A stretch of 64,000 bases of DNA from an uncultured Paracoccaceae bacterium (GCA_947493745.1 CANLSM010000011.1:1-64000); one strand, 5' to 3'; positions 33,784 to 42,998 are shown, numbered from the stretch's first letter. Notes: generated from the sequence alone by a model not told the origin. A program made the numbers and translations.

Positions 33784-34612
33784 TCCGAGAACGACGCCCG
33801 CACGACCCGATCTGGCGGCCCGGCATCTCGAAGGTCAGGTCAGTGCCGAACGGTTCGTGACCGGCACGACCCTGCAGGTGACTGCACCTGTTCTTGACCT
33901 GATCCGGACCACCGACCGGGATGCCGGTCTCGACAGCCAGCTTCTGATGGGCGAGACATTCCTGGTGCTGGAGTCCGACCCGGACACTGCCCTCGCCTGG
34001 GGTCAATCCGAGCGGGACGGCTATGTCGGCTACGTCTCGCTTTCAGGTCTGGAGGAGGCGGCTGCGCCCGACCATATCGTCACGGCTGTGATGACCCATG
34101 TCTATCCCGAGCCGAACATCAAGACGCGCCCGCTGGAGGCGCTGTCCTTTCTCAGCACGGTTCACGTGATGGGGGATGCGGGTGATTTCTGTGCGATCGG
34201 CGCAGGGGGCTACGTTCCCAGACAGCACCTCGCCCCGCTGGCCCACAGGTTCGACGATCCCGCCATGGTGGCCGAGAGCTTTCTCGGTCTGCCCTACCTG
34301 TGGGGTGGGCGGAGCAGCTTCGGTATGGACTGCTCGGGCCTCACGCAACTGAGCTGTCAGGCCTGTGGTATCGCCCTTCCGCGCGACAGCGATATGCAGC
34401 TTGAGATAGGCCAGCAGGTTGAAAACCGCGCGGACCTCGCGCGCGGTGACCTTGTGCTCTGGAAGGGCCATGTCGGAACGATGCTTGATGGCCATCGGCT
34501 CCTGCATGCCAATGCCACGCATATGAAAGTGGTGATTGAGGATCTCGACAGCGCCGTCAGACGGATTGAAGCGGCCGAATACGGCCCCGTGATCGGAATG
34601 CGGCGCCTCTAG
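33773..34612 (+). CDS. NlpC/P60-family cell-wall peptidase with SH3-like region
   Basis: A 279-residue protein. Residues about 45-160 form bacterial SH3-like units (QLLMGETFLVLESD, GYVGYVSLSGL). Residues 165-279 are the NlpC/P60 papain-like domain, with catalytic Cys in FGMDCSGLTQLS, His in WKGHVGTML and a third polar residue in LLHANATHM. Such enzymes cut gamma-D-glutamyl-diaminopimelate bonds in peptidoglycan peptides. No signal peptide is seen, so it probably acts on recycled muropeptides in the cytoplasm together with the overlapping M17 aminopeptidase. Confidence 0.9.
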   Translation: MPLDPRTTPARPDLAARHLEGQVSAERFVTGTTLQVTAPVLDLIRTTDRDAGLDSQLLMGETFLVLESDPDTALAWGQSERDGYVGYVSLSGLEEAAAPDHIVTAVMTHVYPEPNIKTRPLEALSFLSTVHVMGDAGDFCAIGAGGYVPRQHLAPLAHRFDDPAMVAESFLGLPYLWGGRSSFGMDCSGLTQLSCQACGIALPRDSDMQLEIGQQVENRADLARGDLVLWKGHVGTMLDGHRLLHANATHMKVVIEDLDSAVRRIEAAEYGPVIGMRRL

Positions 34613-34953
34613 TCAATTGCGCGGATCAGCTTTTTCTCAAGCACCCGCAGCACGGTTCGCAGATCATGGCCGCGCTTGAGTATGCGCCCGTCCATCGCCA
34701 CGACGGAATACATGCCCTGCCGCTTCGCAAGTTTGGGCCGTTTTTCAATGCGATAGACCGGATGTTCGGCCGTGTGCCGGAAGACGCTGAAGATCGCCAC
34801 ATCGCGCAACATCGAGATGCCGTAGTCGCGCCATTCTCCTGCCGCGACCATGCGACCATAGACCGGAAGGATGACCGAAAGCTCAGTCCGGTGGAAACTC
34901 ACCTGAGCGGGCTGTGCCGGAAACTGCGCGATACCTGTCGGCGAATACACCAT
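34609..34953 (-). CDS. DUF2794 domain protein
   Basis: A 114-residue protein typical of alphaproteobacterial DUF2794: VSFHRTELSVILPVYGRMVAAGEWRDYGI, then VFRHTAEHPVYRIEK and a basic C-terminus (LKRGHDLRTVLRVLEKKL). ATG 34953 gives the usual size; a GTG at 35043 would add 30 unconserved residues. It overlaps the convergent NlpC/P60 gene by four bases. Function unknown. Confidence 0.85.
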   Translation of the reverse strand: MVYSPTGIAQFPAQPAQVSFHRTELSVILPVYGRMVAAGEWRDYGISMLRDVAIFSVFRHTAEHPVYRIEKRPKLAKRQGMYSVVAMDGRILKRGHDLRTVLRVLEKKLIRAID

Positions 34954-35261
34954 GGTCCGAGTGTGATCCGCTGTGGTGGATTTTGGCAAGCCTATTCTTC
35001 GAAACAGGGTGCCGGAGCGGAGTCTCAATAGTTTGAAAAACACATTTCAGCCACAATTCGAGCAAGCCCTCGCCGCGAATCTTTCGAATAAAAGGCAAGT
35101 AGCTTTTCAGGGCTTCAAATTCGGTGTCGCAGAGTTCAGCCCCCACTCATCTCTGCGGCACCGTTTTTCTTTTCGGAAACGATGAATTGCACCAGCCTGC
35201 GCTGTCCAAAGCAGTCGCAGATCGGTAGATTGCGCGTAACGCAACAAATCGGATCCCTCTC
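34954..35261. other. 308-bp intergenic region between DUF2794 and gamma-glutamyltransferase
   Basis: It holds the divergent control regions of the two flanking genes. A short inverted repeat TTGCG-CGTAA-CGCAA (35230-35244) lies 17 bases before the gamma-glutamyltransferase ATG. An 87-codon minus frame over part of it has no supported start and is not annotated. I see no RNA gene, terminator or strong promoter. Confidence 0.6.
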
Positions 35262-36842
35262 ATGCGTGATTTCTCGCTCCCCGGCCGCTCGCTTGTGATG
35301 GCACAAAACGGTATGGCCGCAACGTCCCATCCGCTGGCAAGCAAGGTTGCTGTGCAGCTTCTGGAGCAGGGCGGGAACGCCGTCGATGCCGCAATCGGTG
35401 CTGCTGTCCTGCTCGGGATTTGCGAGCCGCATATGACCGGGATCGGCGGAGATTGTTTTGCGCTTGTCAAACCCGCCGGGGAGGAGCGGATCATCGGCCT
35501 GAACGGCTCCGGTCGCGCGCCTGCGGGGCTGGATGCGGAGAAGCTTCGCGCGGACCATGATATTATGCCGACCCATTCTGCCGATGCGGTGACCGTGCCC
35601 GGCGCGATGGATGCCTTTATCCGGCTGTCGAAGGACTGGGGCCGGTCGGGGCTGAAGATGGCGCTTGCGCCTGCCATCCATTATGCCGAACAGGGCGTCC
35701 CGGTCGCGCCACGGGTCGCTGCGGACTGGGCGGGCAGTGTAGACAATCTGCAAGGCAGGGCGCGCGATCTTTTCCTTCTGGGCGGGCACGCTCCGAAAGC
35801 GGGTCATGTCTTCCGGGTACCGACCCAGACGGAGGCGTTGCGTGAGGTCGCGATGAAGGGCCGGGCCGGGTTTTATGAGGGACCGGTTGCCGAAGACATG
35901 GTTGCCTCTCTGCAGGCCCTTGGCGGCTCTCATACGCTGGAGGATTTTGCCGAGACCGAAGCCAGCTATGTTGAGCCCATTTCGGGGTCCTATCGTGGCT
36001 ATGAGTTGGTCGAACTGCCGCCCAATGGGCAGGGGATCGCCGCGATTCTGATGGCGAACATCCTGTCGGGCTTTGATGTGGCATCGCTCGATCCGTTCGG
36101 GGCCGAACGGGTGCATCTGGAGGCCGAGGCCACCAAGCTGGCCTATGATGCGCGTGATCGTTTTGTCGCCGATCCGGATCATGCCGATATCCGTGCCGGG
36201 CACATGCTCTCCCGGGAAACGGCCGACCGGCTGGCAGCGCTGATTGACATGGAGCGGGCCATGGACGGACCCGCAGCGGTGTCTGAGGCGGTTCACAAGG
36301 ATACGATCTATCTGACGGTGGTGGATCGCGATCGGATGGCGGTTTCGCTGATATTCTCGATCTTTCACAGTTTCGGATCGGGCCTTTGTTCGGATCGCTA
36401 CGGGATTCTGTTCCAGAACCGCGGGGCCGGTTTCACGCTGGAGCAAGGGCATCCGAACGAGGCCGGGCCACGGAAGCGCCCGATGCACACGATCATCCCC
36501 GCGATGCTCCGCAAGGATGGTCGCCTGCTGATGCCGTTCGGCGTGATGGGAGGGCAGTATCAATCCGCAGGCCATATGCACTTCATTTCGAACCTCATCG
36601 ATTTCGGCATGGACCCGCAGGAAGCGATGGATGCTCCCCGCTCGTTTGCCGAGGCCGGAGAGCTGCGCGTCGAGGCGGGCTATGGTGAAGCCGTGCGCGA
36701 GGCGCTTCGGGCGAAGGGTCACAATGTAGTGCTGCCTGCTGGTCCGATAGGTGGCTCGCAGGCGATCATGATCGACGTGGAAAACGAAGCGCTGATCGGG
36801 GCGAGCGATCCGCGTAAGGACGGCTGCGCGCTAGGCTACTGA
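35262..36842 (+). CDS. Gamma-glutamyltransferase family protein
   Basis: A 526-residue N-terminal-nucleophile hydrolase. SHPLASKVAVQLLEQGGNAVDAAIGAA and TGIGGDCFALV are the large-subunit signatures. HKDTIYLTVVDRDRMAVSLIFS contains the Thr expected to become the N-terminal nucleophile after self-cleavage, and PRKRPMHTIIPAML and QSAGHMHFISNLIDFGMDPQEAMDAPR are in the small subunit. There is no signal peptide, so a cytoplasmic location is likely, unlike E. coli Ggt. The substrate may be glutathione or another gamma-glutamyl or acyl amide. The end overlaps convergent rsmD by 12 bases. Confidence 0.9.
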   Translation: MRDFSLPGRSLVMAQNGMAATSHPLASKVAVQLLEQGGNAVDAAIGAAVLLGICEPHMTGIGGDCFALVKPAGEERIIGLNGSGRAPAGLDAEKLRADHDIMPTHSADAVTVPGAMDAFIRLSKDWGRSGLKMALAPAIHYAEQGVPVAPRVAADWAGSVDNLQGRARDLFLLGGHAPKAGHVFRVPTQTEALREVAMKGRAGFYEGPVAEDMVASLQALGGSHTLEDFAETEASYVEPISGSYRGYELVELPPNGQGIAAILMANILSGFDVASLDPFGAERVHLEAEATKLAYDARDRFVADPDHADIRAGHMLSRETADRLAALIDMERAMDGPAAVSEAVHKDTIYLTVVDRDRMAVSLIFSIFHSFGSGLCSDRYGILFQNRGAGFTLEQGHPNEAGPRKRPMHTIIPAMLRKDGRLLMPFGVMGGQYQSAGHMHFISNLIDFGMDPQEAMDAPRSFAEAGELRVEAGYGEAVREALRAKGHNVVLPAGPIGGSQAIMIDVENEALIGASDPRKDGCALGY

Positions 36843-37394
36843 TCTGGACAGAATGGTGATTGTCGTGTCGCCGTAGCGGCGGGCATCCAGACGTCTGAAC
36901 CCGGGCGGCGCAGGCATCTCGGCGGCTTCTTCCCAGATAACCAGAGCACCCGCTGTCAACCAGTTGCCCTCGATGGCTTTGTACAGTGCCTTGATGCCCA
37001 ACCCCTTCTTGTAGGGCGGATCAAGGAAGGCGTGCGAATAGGGTGCGCCGTCATTGATACCCAGCCGACAGGCGTTCCGACGCAGAAGTCCGGCTTGCGC
37101 CGCCGCCCCGAGCAGCCCGATATTCTGTTCGATCAGTGCGCCTGCCGCCTTGCCGTCATCGACGAAAAGGACGTTTGCCGCCCCTCGGCTCAACGCCTCC
37201 AGCCCCAGCGCGCCTGTGCCCGCAAAGAGATCCAGCACACGGGCATCGCGCAAAGCCGGGAAGTTGTTGTTTTCAAGGACATTGAACAGGCTTTCGCGGA
37301 CGCGATCCGTTGTGGGGCGCAGATGGGCGCTCATGTCGCCAGCGCCCACCGGGGTCAACCTGCGCCCCCGAAACTGTCCGCCGACGATGCGCAT
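36831..37394 (-). CDS. rsmD: 16S rRNA (guanine(966)-N2)-methyltransferase
   Basis: A 187-residue SAM-dependent enzyme. MRIVGGQFRGRRL is the family N-terminus, VLDLFAGTGALGLEALSRGA the SAM-binding motif, and FLDPPYKKGL the DPPY catalytic motif for base amino-methylation. It methylates G966 of 16S rRNA during small-subunit assembly. The start shares one base with the stop of the upstream ferredoxin reductase gene (TGATG), so the two are coupled. Confidence 0.94.
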   Translation of the reverse strand: MRIVGGQFRGRRLTPVGAGDMSAHLRPTTDRVRESLFNVLENNNFPALRDARVLDLFAGTGALGLEALSRGAANVLFVDDGKAAGALIEQNIGLLGAAAQAGLLRRNACRLGINDGAPYSHAFLDPPYKKGLGIKALYKAIEGNWLTAGALVIWEEAAEMPAPPGFRRLDARRYGDTTITILSRSVA

Positions 37395-38608
37395 CAGGCT
37401 GTCGTCACAGCCTTGAGTTCCATCTCAAGATTGCCGATATCGCATGCCGATGGTGACAGACCGGCCTCAAGCCAGCGTTTGCCTGTCATGTAGGCGCGCG
37501 GATCGTTCATCGCATCCACGGCGCACAGCCTGCCCTCGCGGAAATACCAGACCGATTGTGCCCCGGGTTTCTGGCCCGCTCGGACAATAACCTGATCATA
37601 GCCCGCATTGAGGCCCGCGATCTGCAATTTGACGTCGTACTGGTCCGACCAGAACCACGGCTTGGCGACGTATTCCGCCGAGCCTCCGGCCATGTTTGTC
37701 GCCACGACTTCCGCCTGATCGATTGCATTCGGCACGCTCTCCAACCGAACGCGGGCGCCGCGATGGGGGAAGGAGCAGCAATCGCCAGCCGCAAAGATAT
37801 CCGGATCAGAGGTGCGGCCATAAGCATCCACCCTGATCCCATTCTCGACATCCAGCCCGGCGGCCTCTGCAACGGCCTGATCGGGAACGATGCCGACGCC
37901 GACAATGACAAAATCGGCATCCAGATGCGCGCCGTTGTTGAGTTCCGCCCCGGTGACACGGGCCTCGCCGATCAGACGCTTGAGCCCGACACCTTCCATC
38001 ATATGAACGCCATGGGCCTGATGCAGGTTGCGAAAATAGGCCGATGTCTCGCGTGCGGCCACCCGTTGCAGAATGCGATCGGCCATCTCGATAAGGGTCA
38101 CGTCCAGACCCTTGGTGGCACAGACCGCCGCAGCCTCCAGTCCGATGTAGCCGCCGCCAACGATCAGGACCCGCCTTCCGGGTGCAAATTCGGGGGACAT
38201 GGCGTCGATGTCAGAGAGCGTGCGGACCGCGTAGACCCCCTGCAGCTTCCCGCCGATCTCCTCGGGCAGGAGCCTCGGTGCCGAGCCTGTCGTGAGCGCA
38301 AGCTTCAAATAGCGCAACGTCGTGCCATCGGCGAGGCTGACCTCCCGGGCTGCCCGGTCAATGCCTGTCACGGGGGTGCCAAGGTGAAGCTCCACGTCGT
38401 TCTCATCATAGAAACTCTGCGGGCGCAGATAGAGCCGCTCGACATCCATTTCGCCCAGCAGATACTTCTTTGACAATGGCGGGCGCTGATAGGGCAAATG
38501 GGGTTCTGCGCCGACAAGGGTCAACGTCCCGTCATAACCCTCGGCCCGCAGTTTCTCGACAAGCGTGGCGCCCGCCTGACCGGCGCCAATGACCACGATG
38601 CCTGCCAT
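37394..38608 (-). CDS. NAD(P)H-dependent ferredoxin reductase-type flavoprotein
   Basis: A 404-residue FAD enzyme of the rhodocoxin/putidaredoxin reductase class. The N-terminal FAD motif is VVIGAGQAGATLVEKLR, then HLPYQRPPLSKKYLLG, the NAD motif VLIVGGGYIGLEAAAVC and the FAD-ribityl motif IFAAGDCCSFPH. ATG 38608 follows AAGGAG; a longer frame from 38737 is rejected. These reductases feed electrons to [2Fe-2S] ferredoxins for P450s or Rieske oxygenases, but no partner is adjacent. It is divergent from the peroxiredoxin gene across 116 bp and overlaps rsmD by one base. Confidence 0.9.
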   Translation of the reverse strand: MAGIVVIGAGQAGATLVEKLRAEGYDGTLTLVGAEPHLPYQRPPLSKKYLLGEMDVERLYLRPQSFYDENDVELHLGTPVTGIDRAAREVSLADGTTLRYLKLALTTGSAPRLLPEEIGGKLQGVYAVRTLSDIDAMSPEFAPGRRVLIVGGGYIGLEAAAVCATKGLDVTLIEMADRILQRVAARETSAYFRNLHQAHGVHMMEGVGLKRLIGEARVTGAELNNGAHLDADFVIVGVGIVPDQAVAEAAGLDVENGIRVDAYGRTSDPDIFAAGDCCSFPHRGARVRLESVPNAIDQAEVVATNMAGGSAEYVAKPWFWSDQYDVKLQIAGLNAGYDQVIVRAGQKPGAQSVWYFREGRLCAVDAMNDPRAYMTGKRWLEAGLSPSACDIGNLEMELKAVTTA

Positions 38609-38724
38609 CAAATGCTCCTTGCGAGACTTTGAAACCCCGATCCCCGGCGTTTGGGCTGTGTTTTTCCAACCGCACCCTATATGAGGCTGAAGAACAAGCG
38701 CAACCCGAACGAGGAGTGGGATAT

Positions 38725-39213
38725 ATGACAGTCGCAATCGGAGATACTCTGCCAGACGCGAGCCTTATCGAACTGGGCAGTGAAGGCCCCGCCGCCGTCA
38801 GCCTTTCGGATGCGGTTGGCGATGGCAAGACGGTGATTTTCGGCCTGCCCGGCGCATATACGGGCACCTGCTCGACGGCGCATGTGCCGAGCTTCATCCG
38901 CAACATGGATCAGCTCAAGGAAAAGGGTGTCTCCAACGTCATCTGCGTTTCGGTCAATGACCCGTTTGTCATGGGCGCATGGAGCGAGGCCACGGGTGCC
39001 AATGCGGCCGGTATCCGTATGCTGGGCGATGCCGAAGGGACGTTCACTGATGCGATCGGCATGACATTCAGCGCGCCGCCGGTCGGTCTGATCAACCGTT
39101 CCAAGCGCTACACGATGCTGGTCGAGGGCGGCAAGGTTACCCATCTCAATATCGAGGAAAGTCCCGGCGTCTGCGAGCTTTCCGCCGCCGAGACGCTTCT
39201 CGACCAGCTTTAG
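38725..39213 (+). CDS. Prx5-type peroxiredoxin
   Basis: A 162-residue thiol peroxidase. The peroxidatic site is PGAYTGTCSTAHVP, with Cys49 and the conserved Thr. Other cysteines are Cys74 and one near residue 149 in SPGVCELS, candidates for the resolving role. ATG 38725 lies eight bases after GAGGAG. It reduces hydrogen peroxide and alkyl hydroperoxides with glutathione or thioredoxin in this family. Monocistronic, converging on phhB with a four-base gap. Confidence 0.92.
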   Translation: MTVAIGDTLPDASLIELGSEGPAAVSLSDAVGDGKTVIFGLPGAYTGTCSTAHVPSFIRNMDQLKEKGVSNVICVSVNDPFVMGAWSEATGANAAGIRMLGDAEGTFTDAIGMTFSAPPVGLINRSKRYTMLVEGGKVTHLNIEESPGVCELSAAETLLDQL

Positions 39214-39217
39214 GTCA

Positions 39218-39514
39218 TCATCCGGCCAGCTGGTCCATCCGGCTGGCCATCATCACGTCAAGCTCGGAAAGCCCATCGACGTCATGGGTGACCAGCGTGA
39301 CATCGACCCTGCCATAGACATTGAACCACTCGGGATGGTGGTTCAGCTCTTCGGCATAGTCTGCGACCTTGTTCATCCACGCCATTGCCGCGACGAAGTT
39401 CTCGAACAGAAACTGCTTTTGCAGCTTGTCGCCTTCGGATGCGCCTTTCCATCCTGTTTCCAGCAGCGCCGGAAGCATTGTGTCGCGTTCCCCTTGGGTG
39501 AGTTTGGTGGCCAT
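39218..39514 (-). CDS. phhB: Pterin-4a-carbinolamine dehydratase
   Basis: A 98-residue enzyme that dehydrates 4a-hydroxytetrahydropterin to regenerate the cofactor of phenylalanine hydroxylase. The signature ELNHHPEWFNVYGRVDVTLVTHDVDGLS carries the catalytic His pair. ATG 39514 shares a base with the stop of the upstream GNAT gene; GTG 39517 is a possible alternative with the same AGGAGA site. Phenylalanine hydroxylase itself is not in the window, but the enzyme fits functionally with the homogentisate operon at 19939-25365. Confidence 0.93.
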   Translation of the reverse strand: MATKLTQGERDTMLPALLETGWKGASEGDKLQKQFLFENFVAAMAWMNKVADYAEELNHHPEWFNVYGRVDVTLVTHDVDGLSELDVMMASRMDQLAG

Positions 39515-40689
39515 CACGGCTCTCCTTGCGTCTTGCGAAACGGACCATAGCTGGTCAGGACCTCAATCTCTTCATCTACAGCATCGCGCTCGGCGATCAA
39601 ATACTGCTCGACAGCGGTCGAGAATCCCGGATCGGCGATCCAGTGAAGCGAATAGACCGGCACCGGCAGGTAACCGCGCGCCAGCTTGTGCTGACCTTGC
39701 GCGCCCGCCTCGACTTTGGCGAGGCCTTTCCCGATCGCATAGTCAATCGCCTGATAGTAACAAAGCTCGAAATGCAGGCAGGGATGATCCTCAAGACAGC
39801 CCCAGTAGCGCCCGTAAAGCGTATCGGCCCCAATGAAATTGAGTGCGCCCGCCACCCAGTGCCCCTCACGCCGGGCCAGAACCAGCAACATATCGCCCCG
39901 CAAATGCGCTTGCGCCTCATCGAAGAAACGGCGGGTCAGATAGGGTGTGCCCCATTTGCGGGCACCGGTATCCTGATAAAAGGCCCAGAAGGCGTCCCAG
40001 TGTTCGGGCTCGATCTCATCACCCGCGAAGCTGACGATTTCGCCACCGAAGGCCTGTGCCTGACGCCGCTCCTTGCGGATGTTCTTGCGCTTGCGTGACG
40101 AAAGCTGCGCCAGAAAATCGTCGAAGGCGTCATAGCCGTCATTCAGCCAGTGAAACTGCTGGCTTGTGCGCTGCAGAAGACCCGCCTCCTTGCCTGCCTC
40201 GAATTCCTCTTCAGTGCAGAAGGTCATGTGAAAGGACGACACGCGGTTCTGGCTGGCCAGCCGGATGGCCCCTTCGATCAATGTCGGACGGGCGACCTCT
40301 TCCCATCCGGGTCGGGCCAGAAGTCGCGGACCGGTGGCAGGTGTAAACGGCACTGCGGCCTGCAGTTTGGGATAATACTGCCCGCCCGCACGCTCATAGG
40401 CATGTGCCCAGTTGTGGTCGAAGACATATTCCCCCTGAGAGTGCCCTTTGGCGTAGAGCGGCATAACCCCGATCACCTCGCCCTTGATGCGGGCCACCAG
40501 ATGACGGGGGGCCCAGCCCGAGCCAGTGCCGACCGAGCCGCTGTCTTCCAGAGCTTTCAGAAACCGGTAGGTGGTGAAGGGATCCCCGGGTGGTGAGACC
40601 CCATGCGTTGCGCAGGCATCCCAGTCATCCGCAGATATCTCGGCCAGCGAACCCAGAACGGTGATCTCGATCTGAGTGCTGTCATCCAT
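39514..40689 (-). CDS. GNAT-fold acyltransferase, COG3146/DUF482 type
   Basis: A 391-residue protein of the FemAB-like/GNAT-superfamily group often labelled peptidogalycan biosynthesis protein. Conserved stretches: DPFTTYRFLKALEDSG, HNWAHAYERAGGQYYPKLQAAVPFTPATG, SSRKRKNIRKERR, GRYWGC and KVEAGAQGQHKLARGY. The length is normal. The true substrate is not established. It overlaps phhB by one base and so shares its transcript. Confidence 0.85.
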   Translation of the reverse strand: MDDSTQIEITVLGSLAEISADDWDACATHGVSPPGDPFTTYRFLKALEDSGSVGTGSGWAPRHLVARIKGEVIGVMPLYAKGHSQGEYVFDHNWAHAYERAGGQYYPKLQAAVPFTPATGPRLLARPGWEEVARPTLIEGAIRLASQNRVSSFHMTFCTEEEFEAGKEAGLLQRTSQQFHWLNDGYDAFDDFLAQLSSRKRKNIRKERRQAQAFGGEIVSFAGDEIEPEHWDAFWAFYQDTGARKWGTPYLTRRFFDEAQAHLRGDMLLVLARREGHWVAGALNFIGADTLYGRYWGCLEDHPCLHFELCYYQAIDYAIGKGLAKVEAGAQGQHKLARGYLPVPVYSLHWIADPGFSTAVEQYLIAERDAVDEEIEVLTSYGPFRKTQGEP

Positions 40690-40747
40690 GCTGCGAAGAT
40701 CTCCCGGTGGTGTTCTGCCCTGTCATGTGTGGTGCAGGCAATCGGCG

Positions 40748-41518
40748 TCAACCGTGCCTTGGCAGATAACCCTCGAAGGTGATCCCGTCGGCGACCTTTC
40801 TCGCCTCCGCTTCCTGCTCGGGGTTTCGGATCGTCCATGTGAGAACCGGTGTGCCTGCCGACTTGAGACGCGCCACGCTGTCCGAGGTCAGATCCCGCCT
40901 GTCATGGGAGATGAAGCTCGCACCGACCTGTTCGAAATCGGCAATCCGGGCCAGTCGTGTCCGGGTTTCTTCGCTCAGATAAGGCCAGTGATCCTCACCA
41001 TAGGCCGCCGTTGTCAGGCCGCGCGGGATATGCGGTGCTGCGGCCTTGCAGGCTGCAACCGCATGGGGATTGAAGGACATCAGCGCGACATCGCCTGCAT
41101 AGCCCTCAAGATCGGCACAGACCGCACGTTCCAGCGCGCCGGTATTGCCACCCATTGCGCCATCCTGATCCTTGATCTCGATCAGGAGCGGAACGGAACC
41201 TCCGACCATACCAAGCACCTGCTGCAATGTCGGGATCGTATCGGAGGAACCGCTGAGTTCCAGTGTCTGCAACTGTGCGGCGGTCTGCTGCCTGACATCG
41301 CCCTTGAGCCCGGTCAGGCGCTCCAGATCATAGTCATGAAAGACCATGGCCACGCCGTCGGAACTTGCCTGAATGTCGATCTCGATGGCAAAGCCCGCGT
41401 CGATGGCCGCCCGGATCGAGGCGGGTGCATTCTCGATCCGGCCCTGCTCCCGATCATGCAGCGCCCGGTGGGCAATCGGAAGATCGATGAAGCTGTGCGG
41501 CAGGCGCGGGTCAGGCAA
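40748..41518 (-). CDS. Glycerophosphodiester phosphodiesterase-type protein
   Basis: A 256-residue TIM-barrel phosphodiesterase releasing glycerol 3-phosphate from deacylated phospholipids. LPIAHRALHDREQGRIENAPASI holds the catalytic His and the metal-binding ExN, and AIEIDIQASSDGVAMVFHDYDLERLTG the second His. No ATG is available before the catalytic His; TTG 41518, overlapping the upstream RidA gene by eight bases, gives a normal N-terminus (MPDPRLPHSFIDLPIAHRAL). A longer in-frame extension to 41602 is antisense-like in composition and is rejected. There is no signal peptide, so it is cytoplasmic. Confidence 0.88.
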   Translation of the reverse strand: MPDPRLPHSFIDLPIAHRALHDREQGRIENAPASIRAAIDAGFAIEIDIQASSDGVAMVFHDYDLERLTGLKGDVRQQTAAQLQTLELSGSSDTIPTLQQVLGMVGGSVPLLIEIKDQDGAMGGNTGALERAVCADLEGYAGDVALMSFNPHAVAACKAAAPHIPRGLTTAAYGEDHWPYLSEETRTRLARIADFEQVGASFISHDRRDLTSDSVARLKSAGTPVLTWTIRNPEQEAEARKVADGITFEGYLPRHG

Positions 41519-41975
41519 TCTCGAAGATCCCCTCGATCTCCACGCCGACGCCGAATGGCAGTGAGGGTGCGCCGACGGCTGCGCGGGCGTGACGTCCGGC
41601 ATCGCCGAAGACCTCGACCATCAGATCGGACGCGCCGTTGATGACCTTGGGCTGATCCCCGAAATCGCCGGTGCAGTTGACGAAGCCGGTCAGTTTGACG
41701 ACGCGCTTCAGCCGCGACAGGTCTCCGTCACAGGCGGCGTTCAGCTGCGTGATCAGGTTGATCGCGCAGAGCCGGGCGGCCGCGACACCGTCCTCAAGGC
41801 TCATGTCCGCGCCAAGCTTGCCGACACGCATCCCGTCGGCATCCATCGCGATCTGGCCCGAGATGAAGACAAGGTCGCCGGACCTGACGAAAGGCACGTA
41901 GTTTGCAGCCGGTGCGGGTGCAGTACCAAGGGTGATGCCAAGCTCGGTCAGGCGCTTCTCGATTTGGGATGTCAT
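41511..41975 (-). CDS. RidA family protein (YjgF/YER057c/UK114)
   Basis: A 154-residue protein of the longer RidA subfamily. Conserved: GDLVFISGQIAM, AARLCAINLITQLNAACDGDLSRLKRVVKLTGFVNCTGDF and HARAAVGAPSLPFGVGVEIEGIFEIA. The arginine used by RidA enamine/imine deaminases is present in HARAAVG. ATG 41975 has GGAGCC upstream. It would hydrolyse reactive enamines from PLP enzymes or have a related role. Its end overlaps the GDPD gene by eight bases. Confidence 0.9.
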   Translation of the reverse strand: MTSQIEKRLTELGITLGTAPAPAANYVPFVRSGDLVFISGQIAMDADGMRVGKLGADMSLEDGVAAARLCAINLITQLNAACDGDLSRLKRVVKLTGFVNCTGDFGDQPKVINGASDLMVEVFGDAGRHARAAVGAPSLPFGVGVEIEGIFEIA

Positions 41976-42119
41976 GAGGTTGGGCTCCGTCTGGTGAGAT
42001 TTCGGGCTGACAATACTCCAGACGGAGATGCGGTAAAGCAATATCACGCATGTGACTTGTCAGACGCCCGACCGTTTAGGATACTTGTCGCACCAGTGGA
42101 TCGTTCAAGGAGAGTTGCG

Positions 42120-42998
42120 ATGGCACCCCGGATCGAAGCGTTCTTCCACGCCGACAGCAATACGGTGAGTTATGTGGTCAGCGATCCGGCAACCGGGATT
42201 GCGGCTGTTCTGGATTCCTGCCTCGATTTTGACCCCGCCGCGGGGCGGACCAGTTCGGCTCATGCGGACCGGCTTGTGGACTATATCGAGCGCGAAGCGC
42301 TGACGGTCGAGTGGTTGCTGGAGACCCATGTGCATGCGGATCATCTGTCGGCGGCACCTTATCTGCGGGACCGGCTTGGCGGGAAGATTGCCATTGGCGC
42401 GCGGATCAGGGAGGTCCAGCATACCTTTGGCGAGATATACAATGCCGAACAGGGATTTGCACGTGACGGATCCCAGTTCGATCATCTGTTTGAGGATGGC
42501 GAAGCCTTCCGGATAGGCGAGATCGCGTGCACCTATCTCTCGACGCCGGGTCATACGCCGGCCTGCGGGTCCTACAAGATTGCAGACAACATCTTTGTGG
42601 GAGACACGCTGTTCATGCCGGATGCGGGCTCTGCCCGGGCGGATTTTCCCGGCGGTGATGCGCGCACGCTTTATCGTTCGATCCGGCGCATTCTGGATCA
42701 CCACCCGCAGACGACGCTCTGGATATGTCACGACTACAAGGCACCGGGGCGCGATGATTTTGCCTGGCGGACCACCGTCGGGGCGCAGCGCGAGAACAAC
42801 CCGCATGTGCGCGACGGGATTTCGGAGGATGAATATGTCGCCATGCGCGAGGCCCGTGATGCGCAGCTGGGGACACCCAAGCTGCTGATCCCGTCCATTC
42901 AGGTGAACATGCGCGCGGGCAATATGCCGCCGCCCGAGGACAACGGAACACGTTATCTGAAAGTGCCGATCAATGTCATAGGTCGCGCAACTGACTAG
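42120..42998 (+). CDS. ETHE1/BLH-like MBL-fold hydrolase or persulfide dioxygenase
   Basis: A 292-residue MBL-fold protein with a full metal motif ETHVHADHLSAAP (His70, His72, Asp74, His75), STPGHTPACGSY and FVGDTLFMPDAGSARADFPGGDARTLYRSI, then CHDYKAPGRDDFAWRTTVGAQR. This pattern is that of BLH/ETHE1-type proteins that oxidise sulfane sulfur or hydrolyse glutathione thioesters. ATG 42120 follows AAGGAGAG. No rhodanese or BigR-type regulator adjoins it, which leaves the choice between the two activities open. Confidence 0.85.
   Translation: MAPRIEAFFHADSNTVSYVVSDPATGIAAVLDSCLDFDPAAGRTSSAHADRLVDYIEREALTVEWLLETHVHADHLSAAPYLRDRLGGKIAIGARIREVQHTFGEIYNAEQGFARDGSQFDHLFEDGEAFRIGEIACTYLSTPGHTPACGSYKIADNIFVGDTLFMPDAGSARADFPGGDARTLYRSIRRILDHHPQTTLWICHDYKAPGRDDFAWRTTVGAQRENNPHVRDGISEDEYVAMREARDAQLGTPKLLIPSIQVNMRAGNMPPPEDNGTRYLKVPINVIGRATD

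Noticed and set aside
34883-35146. 87-codon minus-strand frame before the DUF2794 gene
   Set aside because: It overlaps the DUF2794 coding start, has no convincing ribosome site and matches no family; probably chance, though part reads protein-like.
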